From NCBI RefSeq assembly GCF_022884085.1, contig NZ_JAGGCS010000009.1, positions 100,971 through 164,970 on the forward strand: a stretch of 64,000 nucleotides of DNA. Reading direction: 5' to 3'. Shown here one piece after another: positions 1 through 8,648 of the stretch. A program made the position numbers and the translations under genes. The notes beneath the pieces are model-generated. The model had not been told where the DNA came from and ran no database searches. It saw only the letters and a list, made by a program, of their open reading frames with translations. How positions within the stretch are numbered: the stretch's first letter is position 1; the number at the start of each line of letters is the position of its first letter. Source of the DNA: Paenirhizobium cremeum. GTDB taxonomy: Bacteria > Pseudomonadota > Alphaproteobacteria > Rhizobiales > Rhizobiaceae.

Positions 1-1050
1 GCCGGCCGGATCGACAGCCTTGCCATCGGCGGCGAACGAGGCCGACCGGCCATCCGCACCGGGATCGGCACCAAGATCGAGCGCCCCGAACGACACCGCC
101 TTCGGCTGCGCGGCAAGCAGGTCGCGCAGGGCCTTGGCAACGGGAACGGCCGCTTCGCCGGCTGCGAACGACACGGCGGTTTCGGCGGGTACGGCGTCGA
201 GGATCGAAACGAGCCGATCCTTCATGGCGGGCAGAAGCTTGCCCTCGGTCACAAGGCCTTCAGCAAAGGACACATTACCTTCATGCGCGATGTCGAGTTC
301 GCGCTTCTTCAGCCGCTCCTCACGGGCGGCAAACTCGGCTTCGCGCGCGGCGAAGTCGGCATTGGGCTGGGTCACTACGGGCTCCTTGGGTTCAGCGGGT
401 TTCGGTGGTTCGGTGGTTTTGAGAGGGAGAGAAAAGGTCGGCCGCGCTTCAGGTGGCGTGATCTCGGTTTCGGACAGCCAGTCGATCCGGTAGGCCGGCA
501 AGGTCTTGTCGGCCGTCTCCAGTCCGAACTTCTCGATCAGGAAATCGCGCAAGCCGCGCAGAAGGCTGGCGGTCTCCTCGAAACCGCGATCACCGAAATC
601 GGCAGAGAAGGTGACAACGTTCTGCGCGGCGAACTGGACGTTCTTCAGGCCGGCGACGGCGGGAGCAGCCGCGCCCAGAAAACCGATATGACGCGGATAC
701 CACTGGCCCGGAACCGGGTTTGCGGCATCCTCCGGCCGGAAGAAGGACAAAGAGACCTTCTTGTAGCGGCCCTTCTTCACCGCTTCGGAGAATGCCGGGT
801 CGATTTCGCCGACCGTCGCATAGAGCCGGTCATTGCTAGCGTCATAGTCAAACGACTGCGCCCAGGCATAAGCCGGTGCGTCTGTCTTCGGATGACCGAC
901 CACGACGGGAGCCGGAGCGGTTTCCGGGTCGTAAGCGTCGGCGATCGCCTTCAGGTCGGCCGCCGAGTAGGTCAGCGACCCGCCCTCCATCGGCGTGAAC
1001 GTGCCGGTGCGGAAAACTTCGATGCGAGCGGTAGCGGAAGAGGCGGTCAT
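1..1050 (-). CDS. Mu I-like prohead protease/scaffold protein, incomplete at the window edge
   Basis: This frame is open from an ATG at 1050 to the first base of the window (350 codons), so the C-terminus is missing. It begins MTASSATARIEVFRTG. A conserved block around residues 49-63 (VVVGHPKTDAPAYAW) and another at 97-127 (YKKVSLSFF, then HIGFLGAA) match the N-terminal protease part of Mu-type I proteins, which cleave and release the internal scaffold during head assembly; His52 and Ser100 or Ser102 are plausible catalytic residues. A charged coiled-coil stretch rich in EAEFAARE-type sequence follows, as expected for a scaffold. The Shine-Dalgarno is GGAGCAG just before the ATG. The gene follows G, as in Mu. 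Confidence 0.85.
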   Translation of the reverse strand, partial: MTASSATARIEVFRTGTFTPMEGGSLTYSAADLKAIADAYDPETAPAPVVVGHPKTDAPAYAWAQSFDYDASNDRLYATVGEIDPAFSEAVKKGRYKKVSLSFFRPEDAANPVPGQWYPRHIGFLGAAAPAVAGLKNVQFAAQNVVTFSADFGDRGFEETASLLRGLRDFLIEKFGLETADKTLPAYRIDWLSETEITPPEARPTFSLPLKTTEPPKPAEPKEPVVTQPNADFAAREAEFAAREERLKKRELDIAHEGNVSFAEGLVTEGKLLPAMKDRLVSILDAVPAETAVSFAAGEAAVPVAKALRDLLAAQPKAVSFGALDLGADPGADGRSASFAADGKAVDPAG

Positions 1051-1093
1051 GTCTGCTCCGGAATTGATCTGGAGCGACCATGTGGCACGTCTG

Positions 1094-1125
1094 AAAACAA
1101 AATGACCGGACATGAGGTCCGGTCA
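1094..1125 (-). promoter_or_regulatory. Dyad plus T-tract ahead of the I gene (terminator and/or late-promoter element)
   Basis: On the minus strand a 9-bp perfect inverted repeat (TGACCGGAC, five bases, GTCCGGTCA) is followed by TTTTGTTTT, the form of an intrinsic terminator. The same 32-base element, with one difference, lies ahead of the lysozyme gene (8616-8648). In both places it sits about 50-60 bases before a gene that starts a late transcript in Mu. It could terminate upstream transcription, bind a Mor/C-type activator, or do both. Confidence 0.6.
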
Positions 1126-1324
1126 GAGCAAGGAGGTCTATGGCTGCAACATGCGTCAGGCACGCGGCAGTTTCAAGCCCGGATGCATTCCAAAACGCCC
1201 GACGACGCCGAGACCGCCCCACAGCCGATTTCTAACGGGGGTCTAACGCGGCTCGCCCGAAAATTCGCTATCGTCGGACCTGCGGACGCATCGCGCGCGC
1301 CAGCGGCCGGGATTTCGAGCAGGC

Positions 1325-1786
1325 TCATTCAACCGTCAACCACTCCTCGGCGATGGCAAATATCTCGGTCTCATCATTGGGCGAAAGGCCAAGGATTGGG
1401 CGGGCCTCGATCTTCCCCTTCATGTAGCCTTTCGATTCTCCGCCGAAATGCATCATCGCGCCCTGGACGGCTGCCGTGCCCACCCTAACGTCAGCGTCAC
1501 TGGCCTCATAGTTGAACGATCCGCGAAATGCGCCCGTCACGCGCAGGATCGGCCTCGGCCCGTAGCCGGCCGCCTCGCGGCGTTCGACCGTCACGGCCGA
1601 CAGCTCCTTCCACGGCGTCCCGTCCGGTGCCTGCTCCTTTTCGAAGCGCTCATCCACCGAGATCAGCAAGTGTTCGCCGACACTCTTGTAAAACCCGCGC
1701 GGCCGTTCCATCCGGTCGATGATATCAGCCGTTTTCCGCCGCATGTCGGCGTCGTTGATCGTGGTCTTGTAGCTGATGCCTGTCAT
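1325..1786 (-). CDS. Phage virion morphogenesis protein (Mu G-like)
   Basis: This 153-residue protein resembles the Mu G/P2 S tail-completion or virion morphogenesis family. It has an N-terminal helical part, the central EQAPDGTPWKELSAVTVERR stretch that is typical of the family, and a C-terminal beta part ending with AEEWLTVE. Such proteins act at the head-tail interface and protect the DNA terminus during assembly. The ATG at 1786 (MTGISYKTT) was chosen over a longer frame because family members start about here. It follows F with about 100 bases between, and precedes I, which is the Mu order. Confidence 0.8.
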   Translation of the reverse strand: MTGISYKTTINDADMRRKTADIIDRMERPRGFYKSVGEHLLISVDERFEKEQAPDGTPWKELSAVTVERREAAGYGPRPILRVTGAFRGSFNYEASDADVRVGTAAVQGAMMHFGGESKGYMKGKIEARPILGLSPNDETEIFAIAEEWLTVE

Positions 1787-1891
1787 TGGACTTTTCCCGT
1801 GGTCGGGCCTATATTGTGACCAGTTGAAGGGCGCGACCGAGCGATGGTCCAGCGAGCCCGGAGACGGAAAGGCCGGATCGCTCCCGGCCAT

Positions 1892-3388
1892 TCATTTTTT
1901 CGGACGCTGATAGACGAGCTTCCCGACGCGGCGTTTGTCGATTTGGGCGAAATCGGTATTGCCGCGCTTGTCGGTCGGCACAAAGCTGGTGACCTCCTCC
2001 CACAACCGTTCCCCGATCTCGAACACGATCTGCACGGCAGTCGTCGGATCGACGCGGATGTAACGGCGGTCCACGACCAGGTCGCCGCTTTCGGCCTTGC
2101 GCGCGACACCAATCCAGATTTCGTCGGGGTCTATCAACGTTTCGGCCATCATGGCGAGGTGACGGTGTCGACCCCGCTTGAACAGCTTGAATTCGCCATC
2201 ACGGTTTCGGAAGAACAGGTCGGATACCGGAACGCGCGTCCCCGTTACGTCCTCAAACAGCACCGCCTTGCCAATGTCCGCGCCGAACGGCTGAAGGAAG
2301 GCCCGCACATATTCCTCCGGTTCGAGCCCATCCTCCATCGCCTTAGCCTGGAACGGCTTCGCCGCCTTTAGGAGGTCGGCCATGGGCTCCGCCTGGTCTA
2401 TCGCGACTGCCATCCGGGGATTGTCCAGCAGCTCGCGGCCCTCGTCCATCAGCGTCGACGGCGTCAGGCCGCGTTCCCAGAGATCGCCCGGCATATAATC
2501 CCATCCGATCCCGATCCCCTGCGGGTGCTCGACAAGCTTTCCGGAGGCAGGATCGATCACCGGCACCATCAAGTCGCCGGGTGCCTCGTCCAGCCTATCC
2601 TTGCCCAGCCTCTTCATGTCGCGCCACGAAAGCGAGCGGACCCCACAAGAGCAAAACCAGCCGTTCGGCGGAAAATGTGTCCGCCAGAAAGGGTCGTCAT
2701 GGGCAAGGCACAACCCATGCCAGCGTTTATGTTGAGGGCGAGCACGGCGCGGTGTCCTGGTCTCGCCATGGCGGTATTGCCAGATCGGGCGCAACTTCAG
2801 CACGTCCGGATCGCGCATCTGCTTCAGGCGGCCGGCCATATAGCTGTTCCGCATGTTGGTCTCGAAAATCACCCGCGAGCGCCAACCACGTTCTCCCTTG
2901 TAGGACCAGCCGTATTTTGCAGCGATCCGGTCGAAATCCTCGCGGAACCGGTCCAGCGTGTGGCCGTTATCCATGGCGTCGGCAATGGCCGTCTGGAAAT
3001 CCGAAAGCATGGCCGTGTCAGTCGCGCCGGCAATGACAAAGGCGCGATCATGAACACCGCGAATAGCGTCGGTCCATTTCACGGTCTCCTTCGGCCGCTT
3101 TTGCCGGAAAAACTCGATCTGTTCCTTGAATGGCTGATTGAAGACGTCCGCGTCGGCGAAGCTCGCTTCCTCGTCACCGTCGAGAAATGCCGCTTCACGT
3201 CCCTGCAGGGACGCCAGCTCCAGCGCATCACCGAGCAACTTTCCTAACGTGTCGGGAGCCCATTTCGCGGCGAGCTGGAGCACGGCGCGGGCGGCAGCCG
3301 GCAGGTCGGCCGCACCGTCGATCGCGGCGCGCACCGCATTCATCCGCCGCGTGAAATATCCGGCCGTCAGTTCCTCGACACGGTCCAC
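1892..3388 (-). CDS. Mu F-like minor head protein with C-terminal PBECR2-type nuclease-like domain
   Basis: The first ATG or GTG in this frame is the GTG at 3388, giving 498 residues. Residues about 117-252 form the Mu F head-morphogenesis domain, with the usual RVIFETNMRNSYMAGR segment and the His/Cys-rich end (H220, WHG, C246, C248). Residues about 371-497 look like the phage Barnase-EndoU-ColicinE5/D-RelE nuclease-like domain (PBECR2), which is often fused to F-type proteins; HLAMMAETLIDPDEIW and WEEVTSFVP are its recognisable parts. No good Shine-Dalgarno precedes the GTG, and the frame stays open upstream through an A9 run at the end of the portal gene, so a frameshifted portal-F product is possible. 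The protein is a head component delivered or retained with the capsid. Confidence 0.85.
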   Translation of the reverse strand: MDRVEELTAGYFTRRMNAVRAAIDGAADLPAAARAVLQLAAKWAPDTLGKLLGDALELASLQGREAAFLDGDEEASFADADVFNQPFKEQIEFFRQKRPKETVKWTDAIRGVHDRAFVIAGATDTAMLSDFQTAIADAMDNGHTLDRFREDFDRIAAKYGWSYKGERGWRSRVIFETNMRNSYMAGRLKQMRDPDVLKLRPIWQYRHGETRTPRRARPQHKRWHGLCLAHDDPFWRTHFPPNGWFCSCGVRSLSWRDMKRLGKDRLDEAPGDLMVPVIDPASGKLVEHPQGIGIGWDYMPGDLWERGLTPSTLMDEGRELLDNPRMAVAIDQAEPMADLLKAAKPFQAKAMEDGLEPEEYVRAFLQPFGADIGKAVLFEDVTGTRVPVSDLFFRNRDGEFKLFKRGRHRHLAMMAETLIDPDEIWIGVARKAESGDLVVDRRYIRVDPTTAVQIVFEIGERLWEEVTSFVPTDKRGNTDFAQIDKRRVGKLVYQRPKK

Positions 3389-3423
3389 CAGATCGGCGGC
3401 CGGATCGGGATCATTAGCGAAGC

Positions 3424-4833
3424 TTACGGTGTCATAGAGTTTTTTTTTGAGCCGAGCGGCCCGAAGAGGGCGGCGAAAGCGGGATTGTCATTCGCCAACT
3501 GGCGCATGTCTCGGCCACGCTTTCTGCCTTCCATGAAGGCGAAACGGGCTTCCACCATCCTGTCGATCGTGGTCTCCGACAGGGCATGCGTCAGCGCGAA
3601 GGAAACGATGAACTCACGGGCCGCATCATCATCATCGAACATGGCTGCCGTCGATACGATCTCGACCAGGGCGGCATGCTCCGAGCTTGCCGCCTCCGCT
3701 CGCGCCTTCCGGGTCTCGGCCTTGTCCTTTTCGTTAGAGGGGCGGACCCGCCAGACGCGCGGGATCGCCGCGCCGGGGAAATTGTACTCGATCAGCCAAG
3801 TCACAAGCTGCTCATGCAACGTATCGGACAGGTGATCGGCGTCGCTGTCCACGAGCAGATCCAGCATGCCGGCATGGGTCTCGGCGGCGGCGCGGGACCC
3901 GGCAGACCCGATATCCGTGGTCAGGCTCTCGCCCAGGATGCAGACCGCAATCTGCTTGTCCCAATATTCGACCCACTCCTTGTAGGAGACCTGCCCGGCG
4001 CGAGCCGCTTCCAAGAACTTGACGTTGGTCCCGACCGGCACCGTCATCGCTGACGAGGTCCGGATCTCCGCCAACTGATTGAGCAACTTGGTTTGCTCCT
4101 CGGTCAGCATGCCATACGGCGTTTCAGCTACCGCCGTCGGACCCGCGAACTTGTCGAGAAAATGCAACCAGAAGGCCACGCCTTCCCGCTTGAACAACAC
4201 TGCCCAGAAGAGCGAGCTGCCGAGGCCAAGACCATACGGATTGTTGCCCACGACGCCATGACGATGAACGATGAACTTCCGGTCCGGAAGCTCGATGCCG
4301 TCATTCATGTTTGCCCAGGTGCGCAGGCGCGGCTTGCCATCGGAGCCGAAGGCGAACCGCCGCTGGTCATGCCCGACGATCCTTTCCGGCTTGATCCGGT
4401 TTCCGTCGCGCATCCATACCACTTCCGAGACCGCAAACCCTTTCAGGATCGCACCGCCGGAAAGGTCTTCGCAAATCCGGTCAAACGGCAGGCCGTTAAA
4501 AACCTCCCGAACGAAGTCGCCTGCTTCGACATCGATGGGACGATCGCCGCCCGCCTCAACTTCCCATTCGCGGGCGACGAGGTGTTTGTTGCGTTTGTCG
4601 AGGCACGGCCCCGCCCAGGTGTCGCGCCTGATCTCATCATAAATCTTGAGGCCCTTGCCGCCGCCGCGCTGGATCAGCGTGTCGTCGGCATGCTGAAGCG
4701 CCCCGCTGTAAAACGGTATGGTGATGTCGTTTCTAACGTCGGCGATCAGCGTGCGGGCCTCGGCCGGCAGGTTCTTGCGATCCGAAACCGTGGCGGCGGC
4801 AAATGATGTCTTCTTGTTCTTGCGGCGGCTCAT
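3424..4833 (-). CDS. Portal protein, DUF935 (Mu gp29-like)
   Basis: The 469-residue product matches the DUF935 portal family of Mu-like phages, including LKGFAVSEVVWMRDG and the conserved GESLTTDIGSAGSRAAAETH segment. A dodecameric portal forms the DNA entry vertex of the head. The ATG at 4833 overlaps the terminase stop (ATGA). The last codons contain a nine-A homopolymer (TCA AAA AAA AAC), which includes the classical -1 slippery heptamer A AAA AAC; the -1 frame leads straight into F. The terminal tail after the family core is rich in Ala and Arg. Confidence 0.92.
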   Translation of the reverse strand: MSRRKNKKTSFAAATVSDRKNLPAEARTLIADVRNDITIPFYSGALQHADDTLIQRGGGKGLKIYDEIRRDTWAGPCLDKRNKHLVAREWEVEAGGDRPIDVEAGDFVREVFNGLPFDRICEDLSGGAILKGFAVSEVVWMRDGNRIKPERIVGHDQRRFAFGSDGKPRLRTWANMNDGIELPDRKFIVHRHGVVGNNPYGLGLGSSLFWAVLFKREGVAFWLHFLDKFAGPTAVAETPYGMLTEEQTKLLNQLAEIRTSSAMTVPVGTNVKFLEAARAGQVSYKEWVEYWDKQIAVCILGESLTTDIGSAGSRAAAETHAGMLDLLVDSDADHLSDTLHEQLVTWLIEYNFPGAAIPRVWRVRPSNEKDKAETRKARAEAASSEHAALVEIVSTAAMFDDDDAAREFIVSFALTHALSETTIDRMVEARFAFMEGRKRGRDMRQLANDNPAFAALFGPLGSKKNSMTP

Positions 4834-6482
4834 AGGCGGTAGTCTCCAAGTCGGTCACTGCCACTTGCTGCGGCGGTCTGGATGCCAGCGCCGGCCGATC
4901 CGGCACGGCCACCGCCATAATGCAGGGTGTTTTGCCAGAGCATGTCGAGCGTATCGGGACCGTCGTCATGGTCGGCGTCCGGCCACTGCTGCAACTGGTC
5001 AATCAGGGTGGTTTGGGTCGGGTTGAGCCGGATCAGGCCGGCCGCGATCGGCGGCTGAAGGCGCTCGATGCGGAGATCCTTGTCCGAATGAGGAATGATC
5101 GGCACGGCGGAAATGCCGACGCCAACCTTTGCGGCGGCGGTCATCAGCGTTGTGCGCAGGAACTCCTGAAACTGCACGGCCTCAACAAACCAGAGCAGGC
5201 AACGATATTCGCGCTGCAGGGCGATGATGTCGGAAATGATGATATCGGGCAGTCGGCGACGGATTGACGCCTCCAGAACGTCCATCGTGCCATGCAGCCG
5301 GTTGAACCCGCCGATCAGAATTGCCGAGGGGTCGCGGCCCTGAGACTTCTTGCCAAGCGACGGGTCGACCGCGCCGAACGTGATCAGGTCGGGAATACGC
5401 AAGGTCCAGAAGGTCAGCGAGGCGAACGGGCTTCCGGCGCTGATCGGCTTGTTCTGGTATTCGGTGGCAAAGCTGTCATGATCGGCCGCGCGTTCCAGCA
5501 TCAGCCAGACAAGCGGCTGTATCGCGGGCCAGTTGACAACTGCCCCGACATCCATCGCCGGCCGGTTCGCCTCGTAGAACGCGCGGGCGGCTTCCTCGCC
5601 GTCGTTATGAAACGCCTCTTCGAACTGTTCCCAGAGGTCCATCCGGTCGGGCCATTTCATGATGGCCTGGAATTCGAATACCCGCCACACCGGCGACTTG
5701 GCAGCGCGGACCAGCACGGCGTCATAGTGCAAGACAGTTCCGACCCAAACCACATCCATGGTGCCGTCGGGCGGGCCGACCTTCAGCGCCGCGCGTTTGA
5801 TCCACGTTTCGAGCTTCTTGCGCTGCTCGGGCGAGCGGACGGCCTCGTCGTTCTCCAAATCGTCGAAGAACATCAGGTCGGGACGGTAGGGACCATGGCG
5901 ACGACCGCGAAGCTTCTGCAGCGCGCCCAGGCCCTCGACACGGATGTTGTTCGCCGTGACGATCTCGCCCTCGCGCCAGACGCGGCCCTGTCCGGTCGCC
6001 TCGGGGAAGTCGGTAGCCAATCGGGGGTTTTCGGTCAGTTCGGCCTTGATCGCCTCGATCAGCAGCGCGGCCTGTGCGTAAACGTCGGTGACCTCGAGAA
6101 TGTAGCGCTTCTTGCCCAGGCAGATGCAATAGAGCGCAAAGCCAAGGGAAAGATGCGTTGATTTGGACGATCCTCGGGGCGCGATGAACAGGTCTCTAAC
6201 GCCCTTGTTGCTTTCGAGAATTTCGGGAACGCGGCCGAAAACCGTCTTGTGAAACAGGCTGTGTTCACCCTTCACATAGTGCGGCAGGTACGTTTCAAGG
6301 AAGAACTGAAAGCCTGTCGCGGAATCGCGCAGTTTAGCCAGGCGTTCGGCCTTGGCCTTCGGATCGGCCGGAAACGCGGAAACCGACAAGTCTACCCATC
6401 GGGCAAGCTTGTCCGCTTCCGCCTCGATCCACTCGCGGAAGTCCCGTTCGGAAACCTTGGCCTTCAGTACCGGTCGTCTCAT
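4830..6482 (-). CDS. Terminase large subunit (Mu gp28-like)
   Basis: A 550-residue packaging motor. Walker A is APRGSSKST at residues 101-109 and Walker B is LMFFDDLE at about 203-210, for ATP-driven DNA translocation. The nuclease half begins near GAVDPSLGKKSQGRDPSAILIG, where the first metal-binding Asp lies. Length and motif order fit Mu gp28. The ATG at 6482 overlaps the stop of the DUF3486 gene by four bases and the 3' end overlaps the portal ATG by four, so the three are translationally coupled. Confidence 0.92.
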   Translation of the reverse strand: MRRPVLKAKVSERDFREWIEAEADKLARWVDLSVSAFPADPKAKAERLAKLRDSATGFQFFLETYLPHYVKGEHSLFHKTVFGRVPEILESNKGVRDLFIAPRGSSKSTHLSLGFALYCICLGKKRYILEVTDVYAQAALLIEAIKAELTENPRLATDFPEATGQGRVWREGEIVTANNIRVEGLGALQKLRGRRHGPYRPDLMFFDDLENDEAVRSPEQRKKLETWIKRAALKVGPPDGTMDVVWVGTVLHYDAVLVRAAKSPVWRVFEFQAIMKWPDRMDLWEQFEEAFHNDGEEAARAFYEANRPAMDVGAVVNWPAIQPLVWLMLERAADHDSFATEYQNKPISAGSPFASLTFWTLRIPDLITFGAVDPSLGKKSQGRDPSAILIGGFNRLHGTMDVLEASIRRRLPDIIISDIIALQREYRCLLWFVEAVQFQEFLRTTLMTAAAKVGVGISAVPIIPHSDKDLRIERLQPPIAAGLIRLNPTQTTLIDQLQQWPDADHDDGPDTLDMLWQNTLHYGGGRAGSAGAGIQTAAASGSDRLGDYRL

Positions 6483-6982
6483 GGAGCGAACGCCGTAGCG
6501 ATCCGGTCACCGAACGGAACCAAGATTTCCTGCACGACGGAAATATGCTGCGGGAATTGCGCCTGGACGAACGCAATGAGGTGCTGCACGACACTTTGCG
6601 CGACACCAAGCTCACTGATCTTCGGGGCAAGTTTACCCGCGCTCGCAGTGACCTTCACCATGGCGTCGCCGAGTGCAACCATGTGTTTGATCTTTTGATC
6701 CAGCGTCAGGCCAGCATTGTTCTTCACCTCGTCCAGCAGCGCCTGCGCGAGCAGCACGAAATCCTCGGTAACGGACGAGACCACGACATCGAGACCTTCG
6801 CCCGCGATGGTCGCGGCGGACCGGGCCATGTCCCAATCGTCGCCGGCCTCCTTGCTCGCCTTCTTCCAGCGACCGATCGTTGCCTGACTGACGTTGTGCG
6901 TCAGGGCGATGGTCGCCATCGACATGCGGCGATAAACATAGTCGGACCGGGCCTTACGGCGGGTTTCTGCATCACTTGCCAT
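6479..6982 (-). CDS. DUF3486 protein, probable small terminase subunit (Mu gp27-like)
   Basis: The ATG at 6982 gives 167 residues starting MASDAETRRKARSDYVYRR. The N-terminal part reads as a helix-turn-helix (MSMATIALTHNVSQATIGRWKK), and the rest is helical. This matches DUF3486, whose member in Mu sits directly before gp28 and is thought to be the DNA-recognising terminase subunit. The longer upstream frame was rejected because it runs through the end of the preceding membrane-protein gene. Confidence 0.85.
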   Translation of the reverse strand: MASDAETRRKARSDYVYRRMSMATIALTHNVSQATIGRWKKASKEAGDDWDMARSAATIAGEGLDVVVSSVTEDFVLLAQALLDEVKNNAGLTLDQKIKHMVALGDAMVKVTASAGKLAPKISELGVAQSVVQHLIAFVQAQFPQHISVVQEILVPFGDRIATAFAP

Positions 6983-7316
6983 TCGCGCCGGGGCCCTTTC
7001 CGATTCCGAATATGTCTTTGATGAGCTGCGGCGGATTGGCCGACGCCTGCTTGAGCCAGAGGATGAGATTGCGGCCGGTGATCCCGTAGGCGGCGGCCAC
7101 CGCATAACCCCACGAACCGGGATTGTCCGCGACGCCTATCAGGCCGAGGGTCAGTTCCGTCGCCACGGTCGCCACGAAGACGCCCGCGACGATCGAGCCC
7201 ACCGCCGTCAATGCGTCGTGGGACCGCCAGTCCAGCGCAACCGAAATGACGGCCGCGACACCGGACGAAATCAGCGTTGCGACCTTCAGGCCAAAGATAG
7301 TTTCCGGTCCGGTCAT
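6972..7316 (-). CDS. Small membrane protein of the lysis/head junction, possible holin
   Basis: A 114-residue protein with two or three hydrophobic segments (about residues 8-25, 34-58 and 66-84) and a Lys/Pro/Gly-rich tail. It starts at the ATG at 7316, overlapping the stop of the preceding gene (ATGA), and its own end overlaps the DUF3486 start by 11 bases. Position right after the lysozyme and another membrane protein fits a lysis role, as in the gp23-gp26 interval of Mu, but no holin family was recognised with certainty. It could also be a membrane protein of unknown function. Confidence 0.7.
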   Translation of the reverse strand: MTGPETIFGLKVATLISSGVAAVISVALDWRSHDALTAVGSIVAGVFVATVATELTLGLIGVADNPGSWGYAVAAAYGITGRNLILWLKQASANPPQLIKDIFGIGKGPGANGK

Positions 7317-7720
7317 CGGCGTCCTCTGATGGCGGCGGCAATGGCGGCGATACCGTTGCCGACCGCCTGGATGCCGAAGAATGAAAGCAGGATTGCCCCC
7401 TGCCATTCATCAAACGGCGGGGGAAACTTCGGGATGCGCCAACCGAGCTGAAAACAGGTATCGAGCGTCACCAGCAGCAGATGCATGGTGAAGCAGCCGG
7501 CGATGACGGCCGTGACCAGCCGCATTTCCCAGAAACCGGCCGAGGCCGTCCGAATCTCTTTCGCGTTCCGGGCGGCGTCGATCTGGCGGTTGATGTCGGC
7601 AATGGCGGCGTCCGCGACCAGACGCGCCTGATCGGTCTCCGCCGCCAACTTCAGCTCGTAAGCGCGCGTTAGGGCGGTGGTCAGGTCACCGGTCAACCAA
7701 CGTATCAAGGCAGCGATCAT
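7313..7720 (-). CDS. Small membrane protein next to lysozyme, possible holin or spanin partner
   Basis: A 135-residue protein with an amphipathic start (MIAALIRWLTGDL), a charged coiled-coil stretch around residues 15-60 (ETDQARLVADAAIADINRQI) and two membrane segments near residues 65-87 and 108-128. The ATG at 7720 overlaps the lysozyme stop (ATGA). The coiled coil plus membrane anchor and the location suggest a lysis accessory protein; the exact role is not shown by the sequence. Confidence 0.7.
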   Translation of the reverse strand: MIAALIRWLTGDLTTALTRAYELKLAAETDQARLVADAAIADINRQIDAARNAKEIRTASAGFWEMRLVTAVIAGCFTMHLLLVTLDTCFQLGWRIPKFPPPFDEWQGAILLSFFGIQAVGNGIAAIAAAIRGRR

Positions 7721-8568
7721 ACGGCAGCCTTGATGCGGTTGACCGACCAGCGACCGGACAGGAACATGTAGCCCGCGCCCGCGCCGAGAAGCAGGACGAG
7801 AGCCGCGACACCGAACGCCCACGGATTGTTGACGCCGAGAAGGGCAGAGGCACCCGCCGTGCCCACGGTGCCGCCGAGCAGACTCACAACCGTCGAACTC
7901 TCGGCCGGCTTCACGTCGTCGGCGGTCGCGGCCTCGGGCACCGCATCGTCCGCCTCGACGGCTTCACGCGCGGCATCGATCGCGTCGAGGAAATTCTTGT
8001 GATAGCCGGCGATCAGCTTCGCCTTGTTCGTGCCATTGACGATCGCACGAGCGCCGACCGGATCGTCAACACTGTGGCTGAAATAGTCGCCGAGCTTCCG
8101 CCCGCTGAAGAGCCCTTCGGCCATGCCGACGATGGCGATCCGCGCACCGATGACGGGATCGAGCGCCTTCGACGGGATTTTCACCAGATCGACCCCCAAG
8201 CGGTCGCCGAGCTTCTGGTAATTCCGCTGATGGGTGATCTGGATCGGACCGCGCCCGAACCAACCATCGCGCCAGTATGGCGTTTTGACGGACGACAGCC
8301 GGCCGGCCTTCCAGGCTTTTTCCAGGTTGGCGATCGCGGCCTTGTCCGAACTGGCGAAGGTCTCGCGCACCGGCAGCATCCGGCCACCAGTCTCGTGGAA
8401 AACCTGCGCGAGGATGTTCGCCAGCCAGCGGCGATCCGTAAGCTTGAAATACTCCCACGCATCGAGAATGGCGTTGATGCCGTCAATCTGCCCCTGGGTC
8501 AGACGACCGCCGAATGGCGCGCGGCGAATATAGGCGAAAAAAGTCGTGGGGTTCTTGATCGGTGACAT
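7717..8568 (-). CDS. GH19-family endolysin with C-terminal membrane segment
   Basis: The 283-residue product resembles phage GH19 (chitinase-fold) muramidases. The catalytic region is FHETGGRMLPVRETF, with probable general acid Glu59 and second Glu69; WFGRGPIQITHQRNYQKLG follows. It would cleave peptidoglycan at lysis. After about residue 200 comes a linker rich in Ala/Asp, then a hydrophobic span near residues 240-270, unusual for a simple soluble endolysin and suggestive of membrane tethering. The ATG at 8568 was chosen because an upstream extension would run through the terminator-like dyad. A paralogue with Glu at the same residue numbers is at 33732-34352. Confidence 0.85.
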   Translation of the reverse strand: MSPIKNPTTFFAYIRRAPFGGRLTQGQIDGINAILDAWEYFKLTDRRWLANILAQVFHETGGRMLPVRETFASSDKAAIANLEKAWKAGRLSSVKTPYWRDGWFGRGPIQITHQRNYQKLGDRLGVDLVKIPSKALDPVIGARIAIVGMAEGLFSGRKLGDYFSHSVDDPVGARAIVNGTNKAKLIAGYHKNFLDAIDAAREAVEADDAVPEAATADDVKPAESSTVVSLLGGTVGTAGASALLGVNNPWAFGVAALVLLLGAGAGYMFLSGRWSVNRIKAAV

Positions 8569-8615
8569 GGTGCCTCGCGAGCGGATTGAATGCTGCGAGA
8601 CCATTGCGCGGGCAC

Positions 8616-8648
8616 AAAAACAAAATGACCGGACATAAGGTCCGGTCA
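8616..8648 (-). promoter_or_regulatory. Dyad plus T-tract ahead of lysozyme (second copy of the element at 1094-1125)
   Basis: On the minus strand TGACCGGAC, five bases and GTCCGGTCA are followed by TTTTGTTTTT. The first TGA of the dyad is the stop codon of the Mor-like gene, so the element begins exactly where the middle transcript ends. In Mu, the lys transcript starts from a C-activated late promoter at this place. Sequence similarity to the copy at 1094 continues downstream (ATGGTC about 20 bases on). Confidence 0.6.

Noticed and set aside
848..1222. Minus-strand frame overlapping the I gene start
   Set aside because: It is out of frame with the I gene, which has clear family motifs and an RBS.
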